Source of the DNA: a virus
Strand: one strand, 5' to 3'
DNA length: 47,119 bases
IMG/VR virus record: IMGVR_UViG_3300009409_000727
Coordinates: 1-47,119 of that record
The position numbers and the translations under genes were made by a program. Under the pieces are notes generated by a model. It was not told where the DNA came from. It saw nothing but the letters and a program-made list of their open reading frames with translations, and searched no databases. Below, piece after piece: positions 15,463-27,700 of this stretch (position 1 is the first letter of the stretch; each line of letters starts with the position of its first letter).

Positions 15463-16377
15463 TTATGTTTGAGCAAAACTACCTACTAATGCATATGCTG
15501 GCACCGCACTCCAACTAGCATTATTCAATGCTGTTGTGTTTGGTGTCCGATGTGTAATAGTATTAGTAACAGTACCATCTACTGTATCATTGAATGCGTC
15601 AGAAGCTGCATCTACCCAACTAATTTTCATAGTAACTACACTACCTTTATCAACATTTGAGCCCTGTGTTCCATTTGATTTTGATTCACATATAATATAA
15701 CTGGCTGTGTAAGGACTTGTACCTTCAAATTGTCTAAATAGTGTTTGATATGAGGTTGTCATGTCATGATAACCAATTGTTGTTGCTTGGGTATCTACAG
15801 AACCGGATCCGCCTGACTTTGTTGTACCTTGTGCGGCAAAAACTTGAGTGCCACATGCTGTTGCCAATGCAGTCCATTCTGTGTTCTTTGTATGTGATGT
15901 ACCACCCGCTCTTGCAAAACTCAAGCGAGTTGACCCGCCTGCATTATAGTAATATCTTGCCGCATCACCGCTTGCAAACGTTAAAGTAAATTCATGTATT
16001 GTACTAGTTGTCCAACTACCAGATCCACTACCAGTACTAGTAGTATCAGTGTAGTTACCAGAGTCAATATTAAATCTATTTGTATCAAGTAATGCTGTAT
16101 TTGCAGCTAATGCTGTAAATGCACTAATTGTGTCGCCTGCGCTTGGTGAAGTAATCGATGTTAGTGAAGTGCCTTGGTGTGTCGCGGCACTAGTTTCTCT
16201 TGCTAATAGTGTTGACCATTGGGTGGCAGTAACAGTATCACCTGCTGAGACTGAGGAAAGTGTATTTGACTGGCCGTAGCCTTTGTCGCTTGTTCCTGTG
16301 CCCCAATTGGTGTTGAAATCAGATACGAAACTGTTATAGTGTGTTGCTAGTATCGTATCACCTGATGTATATGCCAT
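15463..16377 (-). CDS. Virion structural protein, tail-fibre-like
   Basis: 304 residues rich in Thr, Ser, Ala and Gly, typical of phage fibre or appendage proteins. The N-terminal half has a repeated unit with AGDT-[IV]-[TS]-A followed by ATQWSTLL or similar (S-A-G-D-T-V-T-A-T-Q-W; S-A-G-D-T-I-S-A). The C-terminal half is beta-rich with no catalytic motif. AGGAGA precedes ATG 16377. An upstream TAAATA-type late box (16447-16454) and a hairpin (16423-16439) lie in the 93-base gap. It is probably an accessory virion protein near the distal tail; its exact place is not known. Confidence 0.65.
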   Translation of the reverse strand: MAYTSGDTILATHYNSFVSDFNTNWGTGTSDKGYGQSNTLSSVSAGDTVTATQWSTLLARETSAATHQGTSLTSITSPSAGDTISAFTALAANTALLDTNRFNIDSGNYTDTTSTGSGSGSWTTSTIHEFTLTFASGDAARYYYNAGGSTRLSFARAGGTSHTKNTEWTALATACGTQVFAAQGTTKSGGSGSVDTQATTIGYHDMTTSYQTLFRQFEGTSPYTASYIICESKSNGTQGSNVDKGSVVTMKISWVDAASDAFNDTVDGTVTNTITHRTPNTTALNNASWSAVPAYALVGSFAQT

Positions 16378-16422
16378 ATTCGATTTCTCCTAGGATATCT
16401 AATCGTTTTTTCTTTCTCGAGA

Positions 16423-16439
16423 ATAACGTATATCGTTAT
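16423..16439 (-). repeat. Small hairpin in the 5' leader of the fibre-like gene
   Basis: ATAACG and CGTTAT form a 6-bp stem around a 5-base loop, in the 93-base gap between two structural genes. There is no T-tract directly after it in the direction of transcription. It lies downstream of the putative late box, so it would be in the leader of the 16377 transcript, perhaps stabilising the 5' end. Confidence 0.4.
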
Positions 16440-16446
16440 GTATCTA

Positions 16447-16454
16447 TATTTAGC
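16447..16454 (-). promoter_or_regulatory. Putative T4-type late promoter box (GCTAAATA)
   Basis: GCTAAATA matches the core of the T4 late consensus TATAAATA at six of eight positions and lies 69 bases before ATG 16377. The same TAAATA core is found ahead of other structural genes in this window. AT-rich context makes chance matches common. Confidence 0.4.
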
Positions 16455-16470
16455 AAAAGCGGTTATTTTC

Positions 16471-18015
16471 CTAAACTACTTTAACAATACACATAACTAA
16501 CGTAATATGCGTTTCCTCTTTGTCAGTGTCGTTTTGTAGTACCCGACCAATAACATTCCAAGGAGTACATTCTTCTTTAGAAGCTTTCCTTGCTGTGCCA
16601 TTACCTGCTGAAACTAATCTATCACCTTTAGTGACAGTACCTGTTACTTTAACTGGTACACGACCTGCAATTGCTACTGAAACACCATCTTCTTCACTAT
16701 TCATTAAGTATGCTGGATATGAACTAACAACGCCTAATACATCTTCTGATGCGTCATTTTCACACATTGTAACTTCTTTCTGTCCACCAATTTGTAATAC
16801 AGTGCCTGGATCATATGCATAATCTGCTGTAAAGTTTTCTGCCAAGTCAGCATATTTTGCTGATGTTGAAAGACCTGTTAATGTAGCACAATGCATATTA
16901 GCATAAGAACTTATAGTAACATTGCCTGCTGTAGAACCTGTTTCAGTTGTATTAACTGCGGCCCATTCATCTGCTGTTTCATCCCAAAAGAAACCAGTAT
17001 TAGCACTAGAGCCACGCTCTACTATGATACCGGCGTCAAATGCTGGAGTACCAGTTACATTTTTAGCAACAACAATTAAAGGATCTTCTACTAGTAAGTT
17101 ATTTGTATCAAGTGTAGTAGTTGTACCACTAACTGTTAAGTCACCTGCTATAGTTACTGAGTTTGTTGAACCGCTAATAGTAATAGCAGTTGCTGGTGAA
17201 CCACCTTGGTTAATACCTAATAATATGTTACCGTTACTTGTAACGTTCTTAATTGTTACGTCATTACCAGATACACTCATTGACAAGTCTGAGTCAACAC
17301 CAACAGTTACGCCGTTGTCGTTGAGAACACCTAGTGTTCCACTTGTTGTATCGTTAGCGTTTGAACGCAAATAGTTTGCCGCCGCAACACCACCCAAAGC
17401 ATCTGAGTCTGTTGCTGTGCCTTTATATTTTGCACCTGTTACGCTTGTGTTTAAATTATAACCTGGACTTACTGTTGCAAATCCTGTAATAGCAACGTTT
17501 GGTGTAAAAACACTATCTTTAGAAACAATTGCTACCAATGTATTCGCAACATATACATTTACTACTGTATGTGTTACTGATGCATTGTCTACTATTGTAC
17601 CTACTATTGCTCCACTTAATACACCGCCCGAATAACTAGGTCCAATAACAATCCAAGCTGAACCATTGTATGCTTTTAATTGATCATTTGTAGTATCATA
17701 CCATAAATCACCTTCTGTAGGACTTGCTGGTGCAGAAGTTGATGATGTAGTACCACCTGATTCTACCCACGCAGCTCCGGTATATACTTTTAGTGCTGTG
17801 TTAGTTGAGTCCCACCATAGCTGGCCAGCGAGTGGTGTAGACGGGGCGGAGGAATTAGCAAAGTTTTCTAATAATTTTACAAAATTTTCGTTTTGAACTT
17901 CACCATAACCAGCATAATTTTTACCGATTAATGTCAAGTTAGTAGTAGTGTCTAATGTACCATCCGCAATTACGGATAAGACCGCACCACTCGTTTTGTT
18001 AACTGTATATGCCAC
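16471..18015 (-). CDS. Tail fibre-like virion protein
   Basis: 514 residues. Near the N-terminus, G-Y-G-E-V-Q-N-E-N-F-V-K-L-L-E-N-F is followed by two short repeats of G-[QD]-L-W-[WY]-D-[ST]-T with a following A-W (about 64-83 and 96-121), common in T4-like marine phage fibres. The middle is Thr/Val/Gly-rich beta repeat. The C-terminal domain begins with AKYADLAENF and PGTVLQIGG and contains GVVSSYPAYLMNS and KGDRLVSAGNG. This module is frequent at the ends of cyanophage-type fibre proteins. It probably contacts host surface or other fibres. A late-type box (18068-18075) and TCTCTCC-complement (GGAGAGA) ribosome-binding site precede ATG 18015. Confidence 0.75.
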   Translation of the reverse strand: MAYTVNKTSGAVLSVIADGTLDTTTNLTLIGKNYAGYGEVQNENFVKLLENFANSSAPSTPLAGQLWWDSTNTALKVYTGAAWVESGGTTSSTSAPASPTEGDLWYDTTNDQLKAYNGSAWIVIGPSYSGGVLSGAIVGTIVDNASVTHTVVNVYVANTLVAIVSKDSVFTPNVAITGFATVSPGYNLNTSVTGAKYKGTATDSDALGGVAAANYLRSNANDTTSGTLGVLNDNGVTVGVDSDLSMSVSGNDVTIKNVTSNGNILLGINQGGSPATAITISGSTNSVTIAGDLTVSGTTTTLDTNNLLVEDPLIVVAKNVTGTPAFDAGIIVERGSSANTGFFWDETADEWAAVNTTETGSTAGNVTISSYANMHCATLTGLSTSAKYADLAENFTADYAYDPGTVLQIGGQKEVTMCENDASEDVLGVVSSYPAYLMNSEEDGVSVAIAGRVPVKVTGTVTKGDRLVSAGNGTARKASKEECTPWNVIGRVLQNDTDKEETHITLVMCIVKVV

Positions 18016-18067
18016 TTTATTATCTCTCCTGAGTCGACTTTATGTATCTATAAAATACGTATATTTC

Positions 18068-18075
18068 TATTTATC
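18068..18075 (-). promoter_or_regulatory. Putative T4-type late promoter box (GATAAATA)
   Basis: GATAAATA differs from the T4 late consensus TATAAATA only at the first base, and lies 52 bases before ATG 18015, leaving room for a leader with a GGAGAG ribosome-binding site. A perfect 20-base palindrome abuts its upstream side. Confidence 0.55.
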
Positions 18076-18095
18076 TATTAAAGTATACTTTAATA
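18076..18095. repeat. Perfect 20-base palindrome
   Basis: TATTAAAGTATACTTTAATA reads identically on both strands. It lies directly after the stop of the 18097 gene and directly upstream of the GATAAATA box. It could be a protein-binding site or form a weak AT-rich stem at the end of the upstream transcript; it lacks the GC-rich stem of a classical terminator. Confidence 0.6.
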
Positions 18096-18096
18096 G

Positions 18097-18771
18097 TTAT
18101 GTTGCACTACTTAGATTCGTTAGTGTTTGTATCCTTATTGTGTAGTCTATCTGAATTAGACGATTAAGTGATTTCTGTACTGGGTGAAATACTACATGTG
18201 TTAATAAGTTTCCAGTAGCAATACCACCTACTTCCCAACTTTTTAATCCTAATTCATCAAAAACATATGTCCCATCTAGTGCTGATGAGTTATCAAATGC
18301 CTCTTGTCCTGCAGGCTCCCCATAATCAAGCAAACAAGTTACTAGTAAGTCTGTATAAATTGTACCACTAGTGTGGGTTATTGTCATTTTATTTCTTGTA
18401 GGATCTGTATTTGATGAACTACTTCCATCAACTACTTTATAATAAGTTTTATTATATAAATCCGAAGAAGCGCCTGAGTTGTTGGCTGGCAAATAAGTTA
18501 TGATACCAGTTGTTGATACTGATGTACCACCATTGCCAAAGTGCATTTCATGTATAAATCCAGTAGTTTGGTTAGATATACTGTCCGCCAATGCTTTAGA
18601 AAAGTTTTCATAATGAATAGCGTTACGTTGTTCTACAAATACTTCCTCTGTATTTGGGTCAAATATCTTAATGAACCCCTCAACGTTTACGCCTGGAATT
18701 TCGTTAGGTTGTTTCTCTTGCATTTCTTCTTGTTCTTCACTAGTGTCTTGCTTGATTTCGTTGTTTTCCAT
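18097..18771 (-). CDS. Virion structural protein, probably leaderless
   Basis: 224 residues. The N-terminus is acidic and low in complexity (Q-D-T-S-E-E-Q-E-E-M-Q-E-K-Q, about 8-21), followed by a compact beta-rich domain containing VNVEGFIKIFD and HEMHFGNGG. No catalytic motif. I recognise it only as a type of protein encoded next to the large baseplate gene in marine T4-like phages. There is no Shine-Dalgarno before ATG 18771, and a GATAAATA box lies 6 bases upstream, so translation may be leaderless. It ends at the palindrome at 18076-18095. Confidence 0.6.
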   Translation of the reverse strand: MENNEIKQDTSEEQEEMQEKQPNEIPGVNVEGFIKIFDPNTEEVFVEQRNAIHYENFSKALADSISNQTTGFIHEMHFGNGGTSVSTTGIITYLPANNSGASSDLYNKTYYKVVDGSSSSNTDPTRNKMTITHTSGTIYTDLLVTCLLDYGEPAGQEAFDNSSALDGTYVFDELGLKSWEVGGIATGNLLTHVVFHPVQKSLNRLIQIDYTIRIQTLTNLSSAT

Positions 18772-18777
18772 CTGAAG

Positions 18778-18785
18778 TATTTATC
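18778..18785 (-). promoter_or_regulatory. Putative late promoter box (GATAAATA) six bases before a start codon
   Basis: One mismatch to the T4 late consensus. Its distance to ATG 18771 would place transcription initiation at or within a few bases of the start codon, matching the absence of a ribosome-binding site. Confidence 0.45.
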
Positions 18786-18788
18786 CTA

Positions 18789-21700
18789 TTATATTACCTT
18801 GGGAGTTGATAGCGGTGCCTCTTTAAGGAACGTTACTTGTTTAGACGTTGCATTACCTAATCCTTCACCATTTGTGGCTGTTAATGTTCCTTGATCATAC
18901 CAAACTTTAGTATGAACATCTGTACCTGGTATTAATTGTTGATTACTACCATCTACTACTTCGCTTCCAGAAGCGAGGGTACTATGAGCACCCGTGCCCC
19001 ATGTGCCACGACGTATTCGTTTTAGTTTATTACCATCTATTTCCCAATATTCTATACGCTCGCCATTAATGAATATTACACCTGGCGTTGCTGTTGTAGT
19101 AACAGGCGTCAATAATTTAGTTGCGTCTGTTACGTTAATTTCTATATCTGTTAATGTCAATGCCGTAGATAATGTTGTTGTATTTGCTGTAGCAATTCTA
19201 TAATAAGACGTGTTGTCAAACATATCTTTCCAAATTCTAAAAGCAATACCATGCCGTTGTTCTGCTTTACGCATACCACTTACAGTAATCATATCTGTTG
19301 CTAATATGCCTCCCACAGCTGCTGGAGTCATTACTAAATTATTACCTGTAATATAATAATCATGGTTAGCAATCTGTGGTATACCATTTAACCATACCCA
19401 TACGTAATTTATATTCTTTTCTAATGCGGATATATCGTAAATTGGCGTTGAGATTGACACACTAACATCACCAGCATACCCACTAGCATCAAAAATTACT
19501 GCATCAAATCTTTCTAGTGAAGTTGATGTTGCAACTGATGTGCCTTTTATTACAACTGTTTTTCCTTTACTGTATCTCTGATTAGCAAATGATTGTATAT
19601 ATAATTTGTCACCCGTGGCAATTGTACCAGCAGTAACAGATACACCACTACCATTTTCAAGTATAACTTTGTAATCATCTGTAATCCAATATTGACCATT
19701 TCTAACTGTAATTCCTATTTCTGCGCCTGTTGCAGGAATATTACCAACAGTAAATGTTATTTGGTCACGTGCAGGTGATCCACCAGTAAATGTATAATGT
19801 GTTGTAAGTGTTTGCAATACACCATCTACATGTACTTGCACATCAGCATCAGTTACTGATCCATATGCAATAGTTGGATTAGCTGGACCATTATATACCG
19901 CTAATACTCCATCACCAGTATAATATTCTGTATCTGGTGGATTTAATCGTTGGTTGTTCAAATATACAAATGCTTTAGCGGCATCAGGACCAAATTCAAA
20001 GAAATTATCCTGGCCATATGTATATGTATAACTAGCAGGCCATGTTGGACTACCTGGAACTGTAATTGTTTGTTCTTCACTTTCAACTTTAACAAATGGT
20101 CTAATTGCTTCTATTTTACCACCAGTTACGATAGCAGTTGCTGTAGCAGTTGTACCACTTGATGGACTTGTCATAGTAACTGTTGGTGCTGAAGTATATC
20201 CACTACCTGCGTTTGTTATATGAAATCCACTCACATTACCATTATTATTAACAACTGCTGTTGCGGCGGCCGCACTACCACCACCTCCGCTAAATGATAC
20301 TGTTGGTGCAACTACTCCATAACCAGTTCCTGCATTTGTAATTGTTAATCCTGATTTATTAAATGTATGCACTCGTATGCGGGCACCATTTGACGGTGCT
20401 GCCGCAAAGGTTATTTTTGTTTTCTTATAGTAACTAGACGGTGTATAACTTACCGAGTCTGCGAATCCATTTATTGTTATATACAAGTATTGTGCATATT
20501 CCAATGGAACATTTACAACATATTGTGTTGTTGAACCATCGCCAGTAAAATCTTGTTTGTATGCAGTAATATTTTCACCACCTGTTTCAATTAATGTAAA
20601 ATGTATTAATTGGCCAGCCGGAACAGGAGTTATCATTGTTATTTGATTGCGTTTCACATTAACTGTATAATTTGTTGTTAATTTTTGTAATATTCTATCA
20701 ACATATACTTCAATACCTTCAACGTTTGTAGGTATTCCACCGTTACCACTGACATCATACGTTACAGTGGATCCATTACCTTCAAATGTATATTTTTTAA
20801 TAGTGACACCAGTATCTCGTGGTGATGGCATTTCGTATACTTTAATGTCTAATGTATCAAATACACGACCAGGTACTTGTTCTTCTGGTGCATGTGATGT
20901 ATATTCTGTTACAAAACCGTCACCATCAACAGTAATATTAGCAGGATCTATACCACCAGTTGTGCTAAAATCACCACCGCTTAAATCAGTGTCAACACTT
21001 GAAATAACTTTTACACCTTCTGGACTTATTTCAAAATCATCAAATTTTGATGACGCAAACGATGCTCTGTCATAACCAGGCTCCATGTCAAATGTAGCAC
21101 CAATTACTTTATTTGCTTTATATTGTAATCCAGAATCTGCTATAACTGTATCATATGTTGGAATGTTTGCTGTTTTATTATCCCAGGTTTTTGTACTACC
21201 TGTGCCTGGTTGGCCGCCAGCATAATATAATGTTAAGCGATCGCTGTGCTTTTTAGCGGCCGCCCCATGTGCTGTTTCCAACTTATTATAGGAGAAGTCG
21301 GAAACTGTTGCTGTTGCTGTAGCCGCTCCGCTACTAAATGCTACAGTTGGTTCGGCACCATATCCTGTGCCTCCTTGTTCTACAGTAACCGCTGTTACTG
21401 CCCCACCGGAAATAACCGCTTTGGCACTTGCGCCAACGCCCGTTGTATCTCCTGCGGCATTTGTTATCGTTACCGTAGGTGCTGAGGTATATCCACTACC
21501 TCCAGCAGTTACGGCAATAGTTGTAACGTGTGATGGTGCATCAACACGATCAAACTTAATTGTTTCTTTAAGGTCTCTTACTTTATAATTTTCTAAATTA
21601 GCATAAGCAGTTGCACCACTACCACTACCACCTGAGATAGTTACTTTCGGAGTAGTTACATAGCCTGTGCCGACATTTGTTACTGTAATAGATGATACTG

Positions 21701-24700
21701 TATCTAAACCAGGTGTTGCCATTACAGGAACAGCAGTAGCACCAGTACCATCTCTATGTGTGCCATCTTCCAATGCTGAGAACCTAAAGTAACCATAACC
21801 TAGGTTACTTGGATCGTGTTGTTGAAATGTATACGTTGAACCTCTATACAAAATAAGGTTAGGACGTTCTATACCATCAATATAATAGTTTGGACTACCT
21901 GTGCCATCTAATACTACAGTTACGGCATATGTTTTGCTTTCATTTACTGTTAGTTTAGGTTTTATTGTAACTTTCCAACCCATGTCCTTCCATTGAGTAG
22001 TGCTTTGTTCAGTACCACTATAGTACCATAACGTATCTGGACTATGTTCTGGTACAACAAGAACAGCATTGGCAGTTGTCGCACCAGGTACTGTGTCTAT
22101 AGCATATGAGTAACCTAATTCCCATTGTGCGCCACTTGAGATAGTAACTATTGGTGGTGATGCTAAAGTTGCACTATAATCATAACCAGTAATATCATAA
22201 CCAACTGCATCATATGTGGATGTTGATGTTGTGGAATAACCACTACCAGCAGTTAACAATATAATATTATCTATTTTCTTTGTATAATGATTATACCAAT
22301 CAACCCAAGGTGTTGTTTGCATTTTAACATCATCATCTGCTTCATATACATTAGGTGATCTAAACAGTTTGTCTGTTGTGTCATAGTAACCTGGTAAATC
22401 AAAATCACTATTTCCTATTTGTGGTAATTCAGTATAATCATAACGATATACATATTCTCTAATATTAGTTCTATATGGTTTTGCTTCATTAATATAATCT
22501 TTAATACTGTCCTGTACGTCGTAACTATAATTTACAAGTTCAGAAAGTTTACGCACTGTTTGATTAACTGTTACAAAACTAGATTTAAATGCCCAATCTA
22601 CTTGTAAATTTTGATCATATAAAACAAATTGTACTAGTTCAAACCATAATTTATTAAATTCAACTTCTAATAAGCCTACAAACAGTTGCGTATTTAAAGC
22701 GTCAACAATATAACGCAACTCTGTCAGTGGAGTCGTCGTCGTATATAATGTTGTTTTAAATTTAATTGTAGCATTTTCTTGTCCAACTACTTCATATGTG
22801 TCAGTAGTTGTAGCACTTGTATTTTTATATAATACCCATTTATTTTGACCATCGTTAAGGACTTTAACAACGTCATTAAGTTTAGTATCTAATTTATCAA
22901 CATCATTATTTGTTGCAACAGTATAATTAATAATTGTATTAGCACTATAACCAGTTGCATACCAGTCAATATAATCCCAATATTTTGTAGTATCATATTT
23001 CTGTTTTAGTCCGATATTCCAACGACTTGTAGCAACTTCCCAAGTATAAGTAGTCCAATAATTTCCTTGCGTCTCATCTTTTGTTACTATTACTTTATGT
23101 CCATCAGTGATGGTTAAAGTATTGATATAATTTAATTCTGCTTTACTTGCTACTGTTTCATTATAACCATGTGTTGATACTTTTTCTGCTGATGAAATTT
23201 TTACTAGACTGTAGTCTAATGCTATTTTGTGTTTAGCAAATACAGCATTACAGAAGTTTACTAATACTTTAATAGCACCAAATCTATCAACAAACATGTT
23301 TTGACGAGGATATTCCATTATACCATATCGTGATCCAACATGTACATCTGGATCTGGCACAAGGTTTTCTTTAGCATCCTTTCCTGCTAAACTATCACCA
23401 AGTTTAGTAATTAAATAACTATTTGGTTTTGATAGTGGATTATTCTTTTGTACTAGTTGCCATTCTGTATGTAACGGTATATCATTTTTAACAGTATCAT
23501 ATTCAATACTTAAAATAATATTATCGGCAGTTAAATTTGTTTGTAAATTATGCCCAACAAATGCATTCTGCGCGGCAATACCTATGTATTTTAATCCATA
23601 TGCTGTAGGATTTGTTAGTATTGTTGCGACAGTTTTTCCTGGCAATTTTCTTGTAGCAGCTGGAATAAAACTTTTTAATTCAAGTTCTTTACCATATGCC
23701 GCAAACTTAATTTGTCCATTAGTATCTAAATATGCTTTAGAAATTTCAGGTACTGATGTTCTATTCTTAACCCAGTAGTAATAAATTGATTCTAAAGAAC
23801 TTGTTGCAGTACTATACTTTTGATATTCAACATATGCAGTATCACTTGCAAATTTTGGAGTACCATCACCTCCTAATGATACGTATGCTGACGGTAATGT
23901 GTCACTTTCTACCCATTCATATATATTAATTTGTGTGCCAGGAAATAGTTTACCCCAGTTAAGGCGTCTGTATTCTAGTTCACCTTGTTCATAATCAATA
24001 TATTTTGTATTAGTTAAATCCCACCACAATGTACCAACTTCATTTGGACCCCAGTGGTTGTTTAAGTCTTTAACTACTGTCGTATTTGTTGTAATGTTAT
24101 ATACTGCTGGATCATATAATGTTTTAAAACTAATTTCTTCATCTGCAATACCAGGTATTTTACCTTTAATTGGATCTAAATAATCTATGTAATCAATAAA
24201 TGTATTAGTTGATTTGTTATATGAGATAACTTTATTGATTGCACTAATGTCTATTTTATTACCCTCTGTGCGATTACTATTCCAAGAAACTTTATTTCCT
24301 GCATTAGTTGCTTCCATTATTGAACCAGTATTCTGTGTAAATTTCTTAACTGCTATTACTGATGTTGCAACAGGGATTACTGTAAATGTTAATGTGCTAT
24401 TTGGTGACGCATTGTCACTACTATATTCTGATTGTAACATTACCCTGCCATTCATTGTAATTTCTAAATCAGTAGTAGCAAATTGTCCTGTTAACGCATA
24501 TACGGCAGTTAATCCTGTTCCAGTGAGTGTTTGTGTTACATAATAGTCATCACCTGGAGAACCGATCAATGCTGTATTGCCAACCATTGCTAAACCTGTG
24601 CCAAACTTATCAAGTTTTCTACGGTTTGCCCAATCTACTCGCTGTATTAGTGAGTAAGACAAGTCAGTATTAATATCATATATTAGTGCGGACCCTGCGT

Positions 24701-27700
24701 CAGGTTGTACGTCAGCAATAATAGTGTTATTCTTATCAAATGTTGTGAGATCAGTATCTAACCGCATTTGATATTTGCTTGAACTTGCTGGACTACCAAT
24801 TATAATGTTAGTTGCTGTATTATTAAATGCAATATGTTCACCATAATAAGCATTTTGCGGACCATCTGGATGGCGCAAACCTGATTTGTATGTGTATAGT
24901 GTTAAGCCTAATGCTGTAAACACCACACCACCATTTGTTGTGCCCGGACGTATTGTAAGTTTAGCATTTGCATCTGTTTTTGTGCTAACAATTTTTAATT
25001 TATTATCACTTGTAGCAGACGCAGTTATATGTGGAATTGCTTTAGTAGTAATATCACCTACCATATTAGATAATGCTGTGCCAGTAAAGGTTACTTCAAC
25101 ATTATTAATAACGAGTTTATCGCCAATACTCACAGTTGGATTGGCAACCGTACCAATTACTGTGCCACTATGTTTGGCATTATCTATCCAACATTCTACC
25201 TCACCAGAATTGTTTGCTGATACAGTTGAGTCTGTTACAATAATAAAATCAGTGCCTGGTGAACCAATAGCAATTATATGTCCATCTACCCCACATTCAA
25301 TTTCCCTACCAAAATTCTCATTTAAATCTGTTACGTTGCTCTTAATATCTTGTATTTTAAAATAAGTGTCTGTGGGTGTTTTACCCCAAACTTCAATAGC
25401 ACCTGCTGATAGTATTGTGCTATCTGCTTTATTTGGTTGGCCAATATAAGCAATAGTACCGTCATCACTTATAGCAACACTACGTCCAAAGTCTGTACCT
25501 GATACACCAGTAAATGTTTTAATTGCACTATAATAATTTCCTTTTCTTATATGGATATTATTAGTACCAGTTGGGGGAATAGTTATAAATGTAACCTGTG
25601 TAGCACTTAATGTATAATCTAACGTTTCAATTTTAATTTGGTCATCTACAATTACGGTTATTTCATTTGTGTTACTATGTGTTGTTGTAGAGAATGTAAA
25701 CACATTAGTTGAACCGTCACCATTAAAATATTCATTATTTGCTGTAACACCAGTGCCTAATTTATACATGTATGCTTTAAGTTCACCCGGAGCACTTACT
25801 AATACATATGTGCCATTTTTACTTACTGCAATATCATAACCAAACAGTCCGTTTGTTGTTGGACTTGGTGAGCGCATAATATCAAATGGTTCATATGTTT
25901 TGTCTGTTTTCTTTTTAAGCACGATAGCATAGCCTTGCCCGCTATTACTATTTGGCGCACTTGTTACAATGTAATCGTCTGTGCTTGCAGTATCAAACTG
26001 CCAACCTGCCCAACCACTATTCTTTAATTTGCTACCATCTACGACAGTATTACTATATGTAAAGTCTCCAGGTGTTAATGCAACTGTTAGTGCATTACTG
26101 CCACCTTGATCTACTGGTACTGTGTCTGTTTCTAATGTTGGTATCTCTTTGTATGTTGGACCAATAATATAAGGATACACGACTGTTCCGTCACTCTTAA
26201 TTGTTAGGAAGTAAGCATAAGTTCCATCAGGATAATCTGGCGTTACGCAATAACGACCATTATGCTTATCCAATGTTCCTGCACCTACAGCAACACGATA
26301 GTCTTGTATAAATGTTCCTACAGGATATTCGGTGTATGTATAACCACGACCTGAAACTGGCTCAGGCCAAGTTTGCCAAGTAGATGTTTGACGTGTTAGC
26401 GTGGTTGTTGAATCAGTGGCAGTTTGGTAGCCGTATGGGCCATAGATTGGATAACCATCATATGCATAGCCTAGGATTTTGGAGTGACCGTCAGTGTGCC
26501 TCCAGTGGTCACCACTATAATTGGTGCCTTGATAATATGTATTTGCTTGATATACATGGTAATCCCATTGGCTTAAAAATTTGCCGCTGTGGTAATGGTA
26601 CTGATTATCTTCTTGTGGATGCCCATGTGATGTATCCATACCAACTGCCGTTGCGTTTACTACGCCATTCCATACAAATCCTGTTGGAGCAACACCTTTG
26701 GCTGGGCCATTATCGTTTGGTAGTGTTGCCGTTGCTGAAGGATTTGCAAATATAACGCCATTTGCCGCAATGCCAATACCACCAAGTGGTACTGCTATTT
26801 GTGGCGCCGCTGTAGTATTTGTTCCTACACGAGTTTTAATCGTGTGTTTATAAGTTCGAGATACAACTCTATTTGGATTTTTACCATCTACTGTGGGAAA
26901 TGTTCCAAATGGTGCTGGATGTGGCAACCCATCACTTTCTATTGTTAGTAAGTAACCTGAAGTACTTAATGTCCCTGCGGTCTTTGAAGTGCTGTCACTT
27001 ACAAATATACTTTTAACATCAAATACTGTTTTAACATTACGTGTCCATTGCTCAATGCTACCTGCTGATGTTGTATCATATACTGCACCAACTAATATTG
27101 TTGACAGGTCTTTATTGCCTGCAACACCTTGTCCAAATCCTGTATTAGTTGTTTTACTATTAGGAAATAATTGTTTTCCTAACGTATATGGATCTTTCTT
27201 TTCAAGCATTGCCCATTTGCTTGTATTATTATGGTTATCAATCCAAGCATAATCTCCATCTAACCAACCAAATGTTGGTGATGTTCTATTAAGTAATGCT
27301 GAAGTATTTGCATATCTTGCACTTTCTAATTTTAAAAATTCACCACGAATTACTTCACTAACGGTGGTCAACTGTGAAAATGCAATACCGAAAGCAGTAC
27401 TGGTGTTTGCATATAATACGAGTGCATTAACGCCAGTACTTGTTAAGTTAACTTTTACTTTATAAATTCCACTATAGTCATGATCATTATCAGCGGCATT
27501 AATACATCGTCGTAAAATAATATAATCATTTGCTAATATTGTACCTATAGGATTTTCAAAAGTTACAACGACTTCATTATCGGTAAGTTTAAATATAGTA
27601 CTTGGAGCATTATTAGTACTACTAATTCTATATACATTCCAATCATTAGAATTCTCTGAATATGTTGGAGGATACGTATTAGAATTTGCACACCAAAGTT

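Noticed and set aside
20100-21720. Possible DNA-level tandem repeat array
   Set aside because: The Gly-rich repeats are similar as protein but not as DNA; they are domain repeats of the structural giant rather than a nucleotide repeat.
24886-25365. 159-codon plus-strand open frame inside the structural giant
   Set aside because: Shadow of the long beta-rich repeat gene; its Val/Ile-rich composition mirrors the Asn/Thr/Gly-rich sense protein.
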